Shown here piece after piece: positions 36,610 through 44,587 of a stretch of DNA of 64,000 nt. The stretch comes from Acidimicrobiia bacterium (GTDB lineage Bacteria; Acidobacteriota; Vicinamibacteria; Vicinamibacterales; CAVVIG01). Below the pieces are notes generated by a model. That model saw only the letters and a list, made by a program, of their open reading frames with translations. It ran no database searches and was not told the DNA's origin. The stretch covers positions 1-64,000 of the forward strand of contig VFZL01000019.1 of NCBI GenBank assembly GCA_016871175.1. The letters run 5' to 3'. Position numbers and translations under genes: made by a program. Position 1 is the stretch's first letter. Each line of letters begins with the position of its first letter.

Positions 36610-37293
36610 ATGGGCTCCTTGCCCAGTCGAGGTGGAGGCCGCGTGCTCCTTCGGACTCTCTGCGCCGCGATGTCTAGCTGGCTCCTGCTCGTGGCCGCGA
36701 TGCATGCAGATACGCTGATCCTGCGCGACGGTCGCCGCGTCGAGGGGACGCTGTTGAGCGTGCGCGATGGCGTCGTCGAGTTCGAAGCACGCCGCGTGGG
36801 TCGACTCGGCGGGCGCGAGCGGTTGCGCCTCGGACGGGAGGACGTCGTGCGCATCGAGTTCGAGGATGACAGGGACGCACGCGCGGGCGGCTTTGGTGGA
36901 AGCCGCGACGACGGGCGCGGCGGGGGACAACCATCGGGACTTCGCGAGCGCGATGTGCGCGTCAGCGCCCGCGAGATGTGGACCGATGCGGGCCTTGCCG
37001 TGCGTGCAGGGCAGACGATCTACATCGACGCGACCGGCCGTGTGCGCTGGGGGCCAGACCGGCAGGATGGTCCCGCAGGCGAGCGAAACTCTCCGCGCAA
37101 CGATGGCCGCCCGATCCCGAGTCGGCCCGCGGCGGCGCTTATCGGCCGGGTCGGCGAGGGAAACGACGTGTTCTTCATCGGGGACACCACCGACGGGATC
37201 CGAATGCGCAGCGACGGCCGGCTCTATCTGGGCATCAACGACGACTTCTTGGAGGACAACAACGGCGCCTTCAGCGTGACGGTATCGTACTGA
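36610..37293 (+). CDS. Exported protein with C-terminal PA-IL/LecA-like lectin domain
   Basis: About 227 aa. The signal peptide is around residues 10-32 (WLLLVAAMHADT); an ATG at 36670 is an alternative start. An N-terminal SH3-like segment (LILRDGRRVEGTLLSVRDG) is followed by an Arg/Gly-rich linker (about 95-115). The C-terminal 115 residues contain the LecA-like fold, with ALIGRVGEGNDVFFIGD and the calcium-binding stretch LYLGINDDFLEDNNGAF. In LecA this domain binds galactosides; binding here is inferred. The domain is often found in acidobacterial exported proteins. It stands alone between a divergent barrel gene and a hairpin terminator. Confidence 0.82.
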   Translation: MGSLPSRGGGRVLLRTLCAAMSSWLLLVAAMHADTLILRDGRRVEGTLLSVRDGVVEFEARRVGRLGGRERLRLGREDVVRIEFEDDRDARAGGFGGSRDDGRGGGQPSGLRERDVRVSAREMWTDAGLAVRAGQTIYIDATGRVRWGPDRQDGPAGERNSPRNDGRPIPSRPAAALIGRVGEGNDVFFIGDTTDGIRMRSDGRLYLGINDDFLEDNNGAFSVTVSY

Positions 37294-37385
37294 GACCGGA
37301 TTCGACCCGGCCGCTTGACGGCGGCGTGCACGGCACGCCTGTCAGGAGCGGGCGTTAGGGACCCGCGCAGCGACGGAGCCGGGGT

Positions 37386-37402
37386 TCGGGGCGGAGCCCC
37401 GA
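37386..37402 (+). terminator. GC hairpin between the lectin and acyl-CoA dehydrogenase genes
   Basis: TCGGGGC-GGA-GCCCCGA is a perfect 7-bp stem with a 3-nt loop, of the same design as the hairpin at 42849-42865. It may terminate the lectin gene; it lies just upstream of the acyl-CoA dehydrogenase RBS. Confidence 0.5.
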
Positions 37403-37419
37403 CGAGGTGATGATAGGCT

Positions 37420-38571
37420 GTGACGGGAATGGATTTTCGGCCGACTGACGAGCAGCAGATCCTCCGACGGAGCGTGCGCGAATTCGCTGAGACCGAGCTG
37501 CGACCGCACGTCACCGAGTGGGACGAGGCGCAGCACTTCCCGTGCGAGATCGTGCCGCGGCTGGCGGAGCTCGGCCTCATGGGGATGCAGCTCCCGGAGG
37601 CCTACGGCGGCGCGGGCCTGACCGCCGTGGACTACTGCATCTGCTTGGAAGAACTCGCGCGGGTTGACCCGGCCGTGGCGTTGTCGGTGGCGGCACACAA
37701 CGGGCTGTGCTGCGCGCACATCCTCATGTTCGGGAACGACGACCAGAAGCACCGCTACCTGCCGCCGCTGGCGACCGGACGCCACGTTGGCGCGTGGGGG
37801 CTGACTGAGTCAACGTCGGGCAGCGATGCCGCGACCATGCGGACGACCGCCGTGCGAGACGACGGCGCCTGGGTGCTGAGCGGCTCGAAGACCTTTACGA
37901 CGCATGGTCGTGTGGGAAACGTCCTCGTCATCATGGCTGTTACGAATCGTGAAGCGGGCTCTCGAGGTATCTCCGCGTTCATCATCGAACGCGGGACGCC
38001 CGGGCTGAGTGCCGGCAAGAAGGAATCGAAGCTCGGTATGCGCGCGAGTGATACGAGCGAAGTGCTGGTCGATCGATGTCGTGTCCCTGCCGACCAGTTG
38101 CTCGGCGAGGAGGGCCAGGGTTTCGTGAACACGATGCAGGTGCTCGATGCGGGACGCATCGGGATCGCAGCACTGGCTGTCGGCTTGGCTCAGGGGGCGT
38201 ACGAGGCGGCGCTGCGCTACGCTCAGCAGCGACGCGCGTTCGGCGAGTCGATCAGCAGTTTTCAAGCGATCCAGTGGAAGCTGGCCGACAACGCGACTCG
38301 GATCGAGGCGGCACGGCTGCTCACCTACCGGGCGGCGTATCTGCGGGACCGCGGCTATCGCACCACGCTCGAGAGCTCCATGGCGAAGCTCTATTCGAGC
38401 GAGATTGCCGTGCAGGCGGCAGGGGATTGCGTGCAGATTCACGGGGGCTACGGGTTCGTGAAGGACTATCCGGCCGAGAAATTCTTCCGTGACGTCAAGC
38501 TGACGACAATCGGCGAGGGCACGAGCGAGATTCAGCGCCTGGTCATTGCGCGGCAGTTACTCGCCCGATGA
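37420..38571 (+). CDS. Acyl-CoA dehydrogenase
   Basis: 383 aa FAD enzyme making the alpha-beta double bond in acyl-CoA. I give the GTG at 37420 (GAGGTG ten nt upstream); the ATG at 37429 is equally plausible. Motifs: [19 protein letters not shown] (substrate and FAD contacts), the [20 protein letters not shown] segment, and the C-terminal [15 protein letters not shown] with the catalytic Glu. Chain length specificity (short-chain or glutaryl/isobutyryl type) is not certain. Its stop overlaps the start of meaB, so it belongs to a short operon for propionyl/methylmalonyl-CoA or branched-chain acyl-CoA metabolism. Confidence 0.93.
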   Translation: MTGMDFRPTDEQQILRRSVREFAETELRPHVTEWDEAQHFPCEIVPRLAELGLMGMQLPEAYGGAGLTAVDYCICLEELARVDPAVALSVAAHNGLCCAHILMFGNDDQKHRYLPPLATGRHVGAWGLTESTSGSDAATMRTTAVRDDGAWVLSGSKTFTTHGRVGNVLVIMAVTNREAGSRGISAFIIERGTPGLSAGKKESKLGMRASDTSEVLVDRCRVPADQLLGEEGQGFVNTMQVLDAGRIGIAALAVGLAQGAYEAALRYAQQRRAFGESISSFQAIQWKLADNATRIEAARLLTYRAAYLRDRGYRTTLESSMAKLYSSEIAVQAAGDCVQIHGGYGFVKDYPAEKFFRDVKLTTIGEGTSEIQRLVIARQLLAR

Positions 38572-39548
38572 GCGACTCGCCGATGCCACCCGAGCCGCTG
38601 GCGGACCGTGTGCTGCGCGGCGATCCGCGCGCGATTGCGCGCGCGATTTCACTGGTGGAAAGCGAGAGTCACGCTGGCACCTCACTCATTCGGGCCCTGT
38701 TCAGCCGCACCGGCCGCGCCATCGTCGTCGGGATCACCGGTCCCCCCGGCGCTGGCAAGAGTACGCTCGTCGATCGACTGATCGCAGAGATCCGGCGACA
38801 GGGGCCGACGGTGGGGGTGGTGGCTGTCGACCCAACGAGTCCGTTCACGGGAGGCGCCGTGTTGGGCGACCGTCTACGCATGCAGGCGCATGCCGAGGAC
38901 GCGGGAGTCTTCATCCGGAGCATGGCGACGCGTGGACATCTCGGTGGCCTGTCTCGAGCCACCGCGGACGCCACGGTCGTGCTCGATGCCGCCGGTCGCG
39001 ACGTCGTCATTGTGGAGACGGTCGGCGTCGGCCAGGACGAAGTCGAGATCGTTCGTCTCGCGGACGTCTCGGTGGTGACCCTGGTGCCAGGGACGGGCGA
39101 CGAGGTGCAGGCGCTCAAAGCCGGCATCATGGAGATCGCCGACGTGTTCGTTGTCAACAAGGCTGACCGAGAGGGCGCCGACCGCCTGGTCGCGGCGATC
39201 GAAGCGAATCTATCGCTGCAGACATTCGGACCACACGAGTGGCGGCCACCCATTGTTCAGACCGTTGCCACCACGGGACAAGGTATCGACGCATTGTGGG
39301 CGACGATTAGCGGCTGTCGTGCGCACGCCGGGGCGACCGGAGCCGGGCGGGAGCGTGCGCGCGTGCGCGGCGAGCAGCGGTTGCGCGAGCTCGTGGCGCG
39401 ACGGTGCGTCGACTGGGTGAGGGGCCGGCTTGCGCCGGGCGAGTGGGACGAGACGATCGCTCGTATCGCGGATCGCCAGTTCGATCCCTACTCTGCGGCG
39501 GAGTCTGTCCTGGACAAGGCGTTGAGCGGAAGGAGCACCATCGCGTGA
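38568..39548 (+). CDS. meaB: MeaB/ArgK-type GTPase for methylmalonyl-CoA mutase
   Basis: 326 aa. P-loop GTPase that protects and loads adenosylcobalamin-dependent methylmalonyl-CoA mutase. Walker A GPPGAGKS near residue 58, then [20 protein letters not shown], the [11 protein letters not shown] motif, [14 protein letters not shown], and [12 protein letters not shown] (NKxD). Starts inside the acyl-CoA dehydrogenase stop (ATGA) and its own stop overlaps the epimerase start (GTGA), so the three genes are translationally coupled. The mutase subunits themselves are not in the window. Confidence 0.95.
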   Translation: MSDSPMPPEPLADRVLRGDPRAIARAISLVESESHAGTSLIRALFSRTGRAIVVGITGPPGAGKSTLVDRLIAEIRRQGPTVGVVAVDPTSPFTGGAVLGDRLRMQAHAEDAGVFIRSMATRGHLGGLSRATADATVVLDAAGRDVVIVETVGVGQDEVEIVRLADVSVVTLVPGTGDEVQALKAGIMEIADVFVVNKADREGADRLVAAIEANLSLQTFGPHEWRPPIVQTVATTGQGIDALWATISGCRAHAGATGAGRERARVRGEQRLRELVARRCVDWVRGRLAPGEWDETIARIADRQFDPYSAAESVLDKALSGRSTIA

Positions 39549-40876
39549 AGGCGTGGTTGGATCATGTCGGCGTCGCCGTGCGCGACATCGGGGAAGCGTT
39601 GGCGTTCTATCGGGACGCTCTGGGGCTCGAAGTCGAGGGCACCGAGGACGTAGCCTCACAACGCATCCGCGCGCACTTCGTTCGGACTGGCGATTCGGCG
39701 CTGGAACTCCTCGAAGGCACGGCGGCCGATTCTCCGATCACGAAATACGTCGAGAAGCGCGGGCCTGGTCTGCATCACGTGACGCTGCGTGTCGAGGACA
39801 TCTCGGCGGCGCTGACGCAGCTGAAGTCGCGCGCCGTGCGCCTCATCGATGAACAGCCGCGTCCGGGTGCTGAAGGGGCGCTGGTCGCCTTCATCCACCC
39901 GTCGGCGGCACACGGGGTCCTGGTCGAATTGAAGCAAGCGCCTACAGCCACACCGAAGCGAGAACCAGGGGCACCCACCTTCATGGCGCCCAATGTCGAG
40001 GCACAGCGGGTCCAGCGGTTCACTTGCGGTGATTTCGAGCTGGTGTCTCTCTACGACGGATTCCTTCGGCTCGATGGCGGCTCGATGTTCGGTGTCGTGC
40101 CGCGAACCCGGTGGTCGGCGCGCGTGCCGAGCGACGATGGCCATCGGATTCTGCTGGCGATGCGCCCCTTGCTCGTGCGAGGTGAGAAGACGGTGCTCAT
40201 CGACGGGGGGCTCGGCGACAAAGAGGATGAACGGTTTCACGACATCTACGGCGTCGAGCGAGGCCGCCATTTGGATCACGCGCTCGCCGAAGCCGACATT
40301 GCGCCGGAGGATGTCGACATCGTGATCGCGACGCATCTGCACTTCGATCACGCCGGCGGCTTCACGCGACGAAACGCATCTGGCGCCGTGACGCCGCGGT
40401 TCCCTCGTGCACGCTACGTGGTCCGGCGCGCCGAGTGGGACGACGCGACCCATCCACATGAGTGGAACAAAGCCAGCTATCTCGCGGACAACTTCGTGCC
40501 GCTGGCCGAGGCGGGTCTGCTCGACGTCGTCGAGGATGATCAAGTGATCACGCGAGGAGTTCGCGTCGAGCGTACCGCCGGGCACACTGCCGGTCATCAA
40601 AGTGTCTGGATCGAATCGGGAAGGCAACGGGCCGTGTTCGTTGGCGATCTCATCCCGACGGTCGCGCACCTGCCCGAGCCGTGGATCATGAGCTACGACT
40701 TGTATCCGGTGGACACGCGGGCATCGAAGAAGCGGCTCCTGTCAGCGGTCGAGGCGACTGACGCGCTCGTCTTCTTCGAACACGACCCGTCAATCGCCGC
40801 CGCGCGGCTCCGGGTTCACGAGGGCAAACGGATCGCGACGCCTGAACCCTCGAACCCTGAACCCCTGAACCCCTGA
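39545..40876 (+). CDS. mce: Methylmalonyl-CoA epimerase fused to a metallo-beta-lactamase-fold domain
   Basis: 443 aa. Residues 1-about 130 are a glyoxalase-fold methylmalonyl-CoA epimerase: AWLDHVGVAVRDI, LELLEG, GPGLHHVTLRVEDI and VLVELK hold the expected metal ligands (His, Gln/Glu, His, Glu). Residues about 150-420 are an MBL-fold hydrolase with HLHFDHAGG (HxHxDH), HTAGHQSV, VGDLIPT and FFEHDPS. One uninterrupted frame covers both. The C-terminus runs into a GAACCC-rich repeat (TPEPSNPEPLNP), which may be an acquired tail. The GTG start overlaps the meaB stop. The MBL partner's substrate is unknown; an acyl-CoA or thioester hydrolase is possible. Confidence 0.9.
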   Translation: MKAWLDHVGVAVRDIGEALAFYRDALGLEVEGTEDVASQRIRAHFVRTGDSALELLEGTAADSPITKYVEKRGPGLHHVTLRVEDISAALTQLKSRAVRLIDEQPRPGAEGALVAFIHPSAAHGVLVELKQAPTATPKREPGAPTFMAPNVEAQRVQRFTCGDFELVSLYDGFLRLDGGSMFGVVPRTRWSARVPSDDGHRILLAMRPLLVRGEKTVLIDGGLGDKEDERFHDIYGVERGRHLDHALAEADIAPEDVDIVIATHLHFDHAGGFTRRNASGAVTPRFPRARYVVRRAEWDDATHPHEWNKASYLADNFVPLAEAGLLDVVEDDQVITRGVRVERTAGHTAGHQSVWIESGRQRAVFVGDLIPTVAHLPEPWIMSYDLYPVDTRASKKRLLSAVEATDALVFFEHDPSIAAARLRVHEGKRIATPEPSNPEPLNP

Positions 40877-40881
40877 ACCCT
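40842..40881 (+). repeat. GAACCC tandem tract at the end of the mce-MBL gene
   Basis: Five near-copies of CTGAACCC(C) lie in tandem over the last codons and the stop (40874-40876) of the fusion gene. It belongs to the same family of GAACCC tracts as 41769-41857. Confidence 0.65.
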
Positions 40882-40895
40882 CTTGAGCCCATACC

Positions 40896-41756
40896 ATGAG
40901 TGCATCGATCGGCATCATCGGCGGCAGCGGACTGTACGACATGACGGAGTTGACCGACCGCGAAGAACGGTTGTTCAGCACGCCGTTCGGCGACCCGTCG
41001 GGGCCCTACGTTCTCGCGACGCTGCGGGGGAAGCGCGTCGCGTTCTTGGCGAGGCACGGCGTGGGGCATCGCCTCATGCCGTCGGAGCTGAACTATCGTG
41101 CGAACATCTACGGGTTCAAGGCGCTCGGCGTTGAGCGCATCATTTCGGCCAGTGCGGTCGGGAGCCTGAAGCACGAGTACAAGCCGCTCGACATCCTCGT
41201 GCCGGATCAGTTCGTCGACGGCACGAAGGGCCGCGCCAGCACGTTCTTTGGACGAGGTCTAGTCGCGCACATCGCGTTCGCGCATCCGGTCTGTCACTAT
41301 CTATCGACCTTGGCCGCCGACTGTGCCGCATCGGTCGGCGCGACGGTCCATCGGGGCGGCACCTACGTCAACATGGAGGGGCCGCAGTTCTCGACGCTTG
41401 CCGAATCGAACCTCTATCGATCCTGGGGGATGGACGTCATCGGGATGACGAACCTGCAGGAAGCCAAGCTCGCTCGCGAGGCGGAGATCTGCTACACGAC
41501 GCTCGCGCTGGTCACCGACTACGATTGCTGGCACCCCGACCACGATTCGGTCACTGTCGACCTGATCGTCGCCAATCTGCTGCAGAACGCCGTGACGGCG
41601 CAGAAGACGATCGCTGCGGTGGTGGAGCGGCTGAACCCACCCCGAACCTGCGGCTGCAAGGACGCGCTGGCCACCGCGATCATCACGAGACCCGAGCATA
41701 TTCCAGAGGCGACGAAGCGGGAACTGCAGCTGCTGATTGGCAAATACGTCAAGTAG
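40896..41756 (+). CDS. mtnP: S-methyl-5'-thioadenosine phosphorylase
   Basis: 286 aa cytoplasmic enzyme that splits methylthioadenosine (or adenosine-type nucleosides) into adenine and methylthioribose-1-phosphate. The family N-terminus [12 protein letters not shown] binds phosphate; [39 protein letters not shown] and [20 protein letters not shown] match human/archaeal MTAP. Loss of S-adenosylmethionine by-products feeds this reaction. The next gene (PfkB kinase) can phosphorylate nucleosides, which fits purine salvage. The gene follows the GAACCC tract by 14 nt. Confidence 0.95.
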   Translation: MSASIGIIGGSGLYDMTELTDREERLFSTPFGDPSGPYVLATLRGKRVAFLARHGVGHRLMPSELNYRANIYGFKALGVERIISASAVGSLKHEYKPLDILVPDQFVDGTKGRASTFFGRGLVAHIAFAHPVCHYLSTLAADCAASVGATVHRGGTYVNMEGPQFSTLAESNLYRSWGMDVIGMTNLQEAKLAREAEICYTTLALVTDYDCWHPDHDSVTVDLIVANLLQNAVTAQKTIAAVVERLNPPRTCGCKDALATAIITRPEHIPEATKRELQLLIGKYVK

Positions 41757-41768
41757 GATGTCCGGCGA

Positions 41769-41857
41769 AGAACCTCGGGAACCCGTGAACCCGAGAACCG
41801 TGAACCCTGGAACCTGCGAGCGCTAGAACCCCAGAACTTCCAGGACTCTCGAACCTC
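41769..41857 (+). repeat. GAACC tandem tract between mtnP and the PfkB gene
   Basis: At least eight GAACC or AGAACC units at irregular spacing (GAACCTC, GAACCC, GAACCT, GAACCC) between the mtnP stop and the kinase start. It carries no reading frame and is of the same sequence family as the tract at 40842. Confidence 0.6.
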
Positions 41858-41863
41858 TGAATT

Positions 41864-42805
41864 ATGTCCATCGTTGTGACTGGCTCAATCGCCTACGACT
41901 ACCTGATGTCCTTTCCCGGTGCGTTCACGGAGCACTTCCTGCCGGAACACATGCACCACCTCAGTTTGAGCTTTCTCGTCGACTCCATGGACAAGCGGCG
42001 CGGCGGGTGTGCGCCGAATATCGCCTACACGCTGGCTCTGCTCGGGGAGCGCCCGGTGCTGATGGCCACGGCGGGCGAGGACTTCGGGGAGTACCGGCAG
42101 TGGCTCGAGGCCGCCGGGATCGATACGCGGCACGTCAAGCAGGTGACCGGAAAGTTCACGGCGTCATTCTTCTGCAGTACCGACCTACACAACAACCAAA
42201 TCGCCTCGTTCTACACGGGCGCGATGGCGGACGCGGGTCAACTGTCGTTTCGTAACGTCCCGGACTGTCGGCTGGCGATCATTTCCCCCAATGATCCGGA
42301 AGCGATGGTGCAGTACGCCGGCGAGTGCCGCGCGCTGGACATCCGCTACGTGTTCGACCCCGGCCAGCAGTGCGCACGGATGTCTGGGGAGGAGCTGAAG
42401 GAAGGCGCTGTCGGTGCTCACGTCGTGATCTGCAACGACTACGAGTTCGAGCTCCTGCGGCAGAAGAGCGGGCTCGACGAGCGGGACATTCTGGCCACCT
42501 CCGAGGCGCTTGTCGTGACCAAGGGCGAGCACGGCTCGACAATCGTCACCGCACGTGATCGCATCGATGTGCCAGCCGTGGAACCTCATCGTGTCGTCGA
42601 CCCGACTGGCGTCGGCGATGCGTATCGCGGTGGTTTCCTGCGAGGCTTGTCGCTCGGCCTGAGCTTCCAGCACAGCGCGCAGATCGGCAGTGTCGCCGCG
42701 ACCTACGCCTTGGAGCACCTGGGCGGTCAGAGCCACGCGTACTCCTGGCACGAGTTCCGAGACCGGTACGAGTCGCATTTCGGCCCGCTCCCGCCGGCGA
42801 CCTAA
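41864..42805 (+). CDS. PfkB-family carbohydrate/nucleoside kinase, adenosine-kinase-like
   Basis: 313 aa. VTGSIAYDYLMSFPG, GGCAPNIAYTLALLGERP (substrate site), and the C-terminal motif VDPTGVGDAYRGGFLRG with the catalytic Asp characterise PfkB kinases. The ASFFCSTDLHNNQIASFYTG and WHEF segments resemble adenosine kinase homologues from Acidobacteria and Chloroflexi. The role is inferred: ATP-dependent phosphorylation of adenosine or a related nucleoside, in line with mtnP upstream. A ribokinase-type role cannot be excluded. The stop precedes a bidirectional hairpin. Confidence 0.9.
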   Translation: MSIVVTGSIAYDYLMSFPGAFTEHFLPEHMHHLSLSFLVDSMDKRRGGCAPNIAYTLALLGERPVLMATAGEDFGEYRQWLEAAGIDTRHVKQVTGKFTASFFCSTDLHNNQIASFYTGAMADAGQLSFRNVPDCRLAIISPNDPEAMVQYAGECRALDIRYVFDPGQQCARMSGEELKEGAVGAHVVICNDYEFELLRQKSGLDERDILATSEALVVTKGEHGSTIVTARDRIDVPAVEPHRVVDPTGVGDAYRGGFLRGLSLGLSFQHSAQIGSVAATYALEHLGGQSHAYSWHEFRDRYESHFGPLPPAT

Positions 42806-42848
42806 CCGACTGGACCGCTGTGCGGCCCGCGCGAACAACTGCCGGGGT

Positions 42849-42865
42849 GTGGGGCAGAGCCCCAC
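42849..42865. terminator. Perfect hairpin between convergent kinase and tolC genes
   Basis: GTGGGGC-AGA-GCCCCAC has a 7-bp stem and a 3-nt loop, placed between two convergent stops (42805 and 42870). A bidirectional terminator is likely, though no T-run is present. Confidence 0.6.
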
Positions 42866-42869
42866 GTCA

Positions 42870-44555
42870 CTAAAGCCCTGGAATGCCCGTCAGGCTCGTC
42901 GTGCCTGTGGCGGACCGTGCGGCGCCCTGCGGTATCGCTTGCACCGACGGCGTGACGGGCGACGAGGGCGCGCTCGAGGGTGCCGGCTGGCCCGGGGGAG
43001 GAGCCCGTTGCAGCGCCTCGAAGTCGACGAGCGCGAGGTTGTAGGCGAGCACGGCGGCGAGCTCGTTGGTCCGGGCTTGAACGAAATCGCGCTGCGCCTG
43101 GATCACCAGAAAGTTCGTCGACATCCCGACCTCGAAGCGCTTGCGCTCGGCGTCAAGTCGTTGTTCGGCCAGCGCCGCGGCAGCCCGCGACGTGTCCACG
43201 CGTTTGGCGTTCATCTCGACCTTCCACGCGGCGTCGCGGATCTGCTGAATGACGCGCCCCTCCGTGCTCTTGACGCGCGTTTCCGCCTGCGCCTTCTCCA
43301 GCTTGTTGCGCGCGAACGTCGCATCCTGTGCGCTGTGCCCGATCGGATAGGCGACGCTCAACCCGACGGCCCAAGTCGGGAAGTCGCTTCGGACGAGCTG
43401 ATTCAACACCGATCCGAACGTCGTGACCGTGCCCGACCCGACGATCGTGCCGGGAAAGCCACCCGACCGGAGAATCTCCGTCCCGCCGAGGCCGCTGGCT
43501 TGGTAGGACGCGTTCACGCGGACGTCGGGAAGCCGCTGATTGCCCGCGAGCTTGGCCACGGCGTCAGCGGACGACACGCTCAAGCGCGCGCGCTCGAGAT
43601 CGGGTCGATCACGGAGTGCATTGGAGACGGCAGAATCGACATCGATCGCCACCATGCCAACAGGCGGGGAATCGATCGGTTCCAGCGTGACGCGCCAGAC
43701 GTCACGATCAGTCGTGTCGAAGATGAGCAGGCGCAAGCGGTCCTCCGCCTGGCGCACCGCCGTCTCAGCGATGATGAACTGCTCCTGGTTCGATGCAGCC
43801 TCTGCTTGCGACGACACGAGATCGAGCGGCGGAGCTTGACCGACGTCCACCCTCGCTTTGTTCACACGAACGAATTCCTCCGCCAGTTGGAGTGCGGTCC
43901 GGCGTGCGGTGACGTTCGCCTGCGCGCTCACGAGGTTCCAGTACGCGGACCTCACGGCCGCCGCGGTTCGAACCGCGCTCTCCTTGAGCCGCGTGCCGGC
44001 CACCTCGCGATTCAGCCGGCTCGTCGTCAGCTGCGCGCGCGCGGCATCGGTGGCGAAGTCGCGGAGGAGCGGCTGCGAGAGGTTGAGCGACAGCCCGGAC
44101 CGGAGCAGCGGATTGAAGGCGTTGATGATGGCGTTGCTGTCGGTGTGCGAGCTGTCCCACGCCACCGAGTACGACGTGCCGAACCAGGGTAGCCGCTGAT
44201 TCAACCCGACGTTCGAGGTTGTGACGTCCGTACGTGTGGGGATCGGGAAGATCAGGTTGGACGGCGGCTGGAGCTGGTTGTTGCGCTGGACGCCGGAGCC
44301 GAGCGTCGGCCGAAACGCTGCCGACGCGGCCGCGACCTGCGTATCCCCGATCTCAGGGTCGAGTCGATCGGCGGCGAGATCCAGATTGTCGCCCAGCGCC
44401 ATCTTGACCGCCTCGTCGACCGTCAGTCTAAGCGTTCCTGGCGCGGCCGCCGGCGGTTGGGCCCACACCGGACGACTCATCGCGGCCAGCGTCGCCAGGA
44501 TCGCGACGGCGCGCGGAATGGCCAGTGAGACACGATGTGTGGTGCGCGTGCGCAT
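42870..44555 (-). CDS. TolC-family outer membrane efflux channel
   Basis: 561 aa, signal peptide ending RPVWAQ near residue 34. The start at 44555 follows GAGGGAGAAGC. The mature protein has two TolC-type repeats, each with long coiled-coil helices and outer-membrane strands, for example TVDEAVKMALGDNLDLA at the beginning and SSADAVAKLAGNQRLPDVRV in the second repeat. The C-terminal 55 residues are Pro/Ala-rich (PPPGQPAPSSAPSSPVTPS), a less usual tail. It is the distal gene of the TetR-adaptor-RND-TolC set on the minus strand and forms the outer-membrane duct of the pump. Separated from the pump gene by 32 nt. Confidence 0.92.
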   Translation of the reverse strand: MRTRTTHRVSLAIPRAVAILATLAAMSRPVWAQPPAAAPGTLRLTVDEAVKMALGDNLDLAADRLDPEIGDTQVAAASAAFRPTLGSGVQRNNQLQPPSNLIFPIPTRTDVTTSNVGLNQRLPWFGTSYSVAWDSSHTDSNAIINAFNPLLRSGLSLNLSQPLLRDFATDAARAQLTTSRLNREVAGTRLKESAVRTAAAVRSAYWNLVSAQANVTARRTALQLAEEFVRVNKARVDVGQAPPLDLVSSQAEAASNQEQFIIAETAVRQAEDRLRLLIFDTTDRDVWRVTLEPIDSPPVGMVAIDVDSAVSNALRDRPDLERARLSVSSADAVAKLAGNQRLPDVRVNASYQASGLGGTEILRSGGFPGTIVGSGTVTTFGSVLNQLVRSDFPTWAVGLSVAYPIGHSAQDATFARNKLEKAQAETRVKSTEGRVIQQIRDAAWKVEMNAKRVDTSRAAAALAEQRLDAERKRFEVGMSTNFLVIQAQRDFVQARTNELAAVLAYNLALVDFEALQRAPPPGQPAPSSAPSSPVTPSVQAIPQGAARSATGTTSLTGIPGL

Positions 44556-44587
44556 GCTTCTCCCTCGAAAGCTGAGAAATCCGAGTC

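Noticed and set aside
41757-41863. Possible CRISPR array in the GAACC tract
   Set aside because: The units are 6-9 nt, irregular, and there are no spacers of constant length or cas genes.
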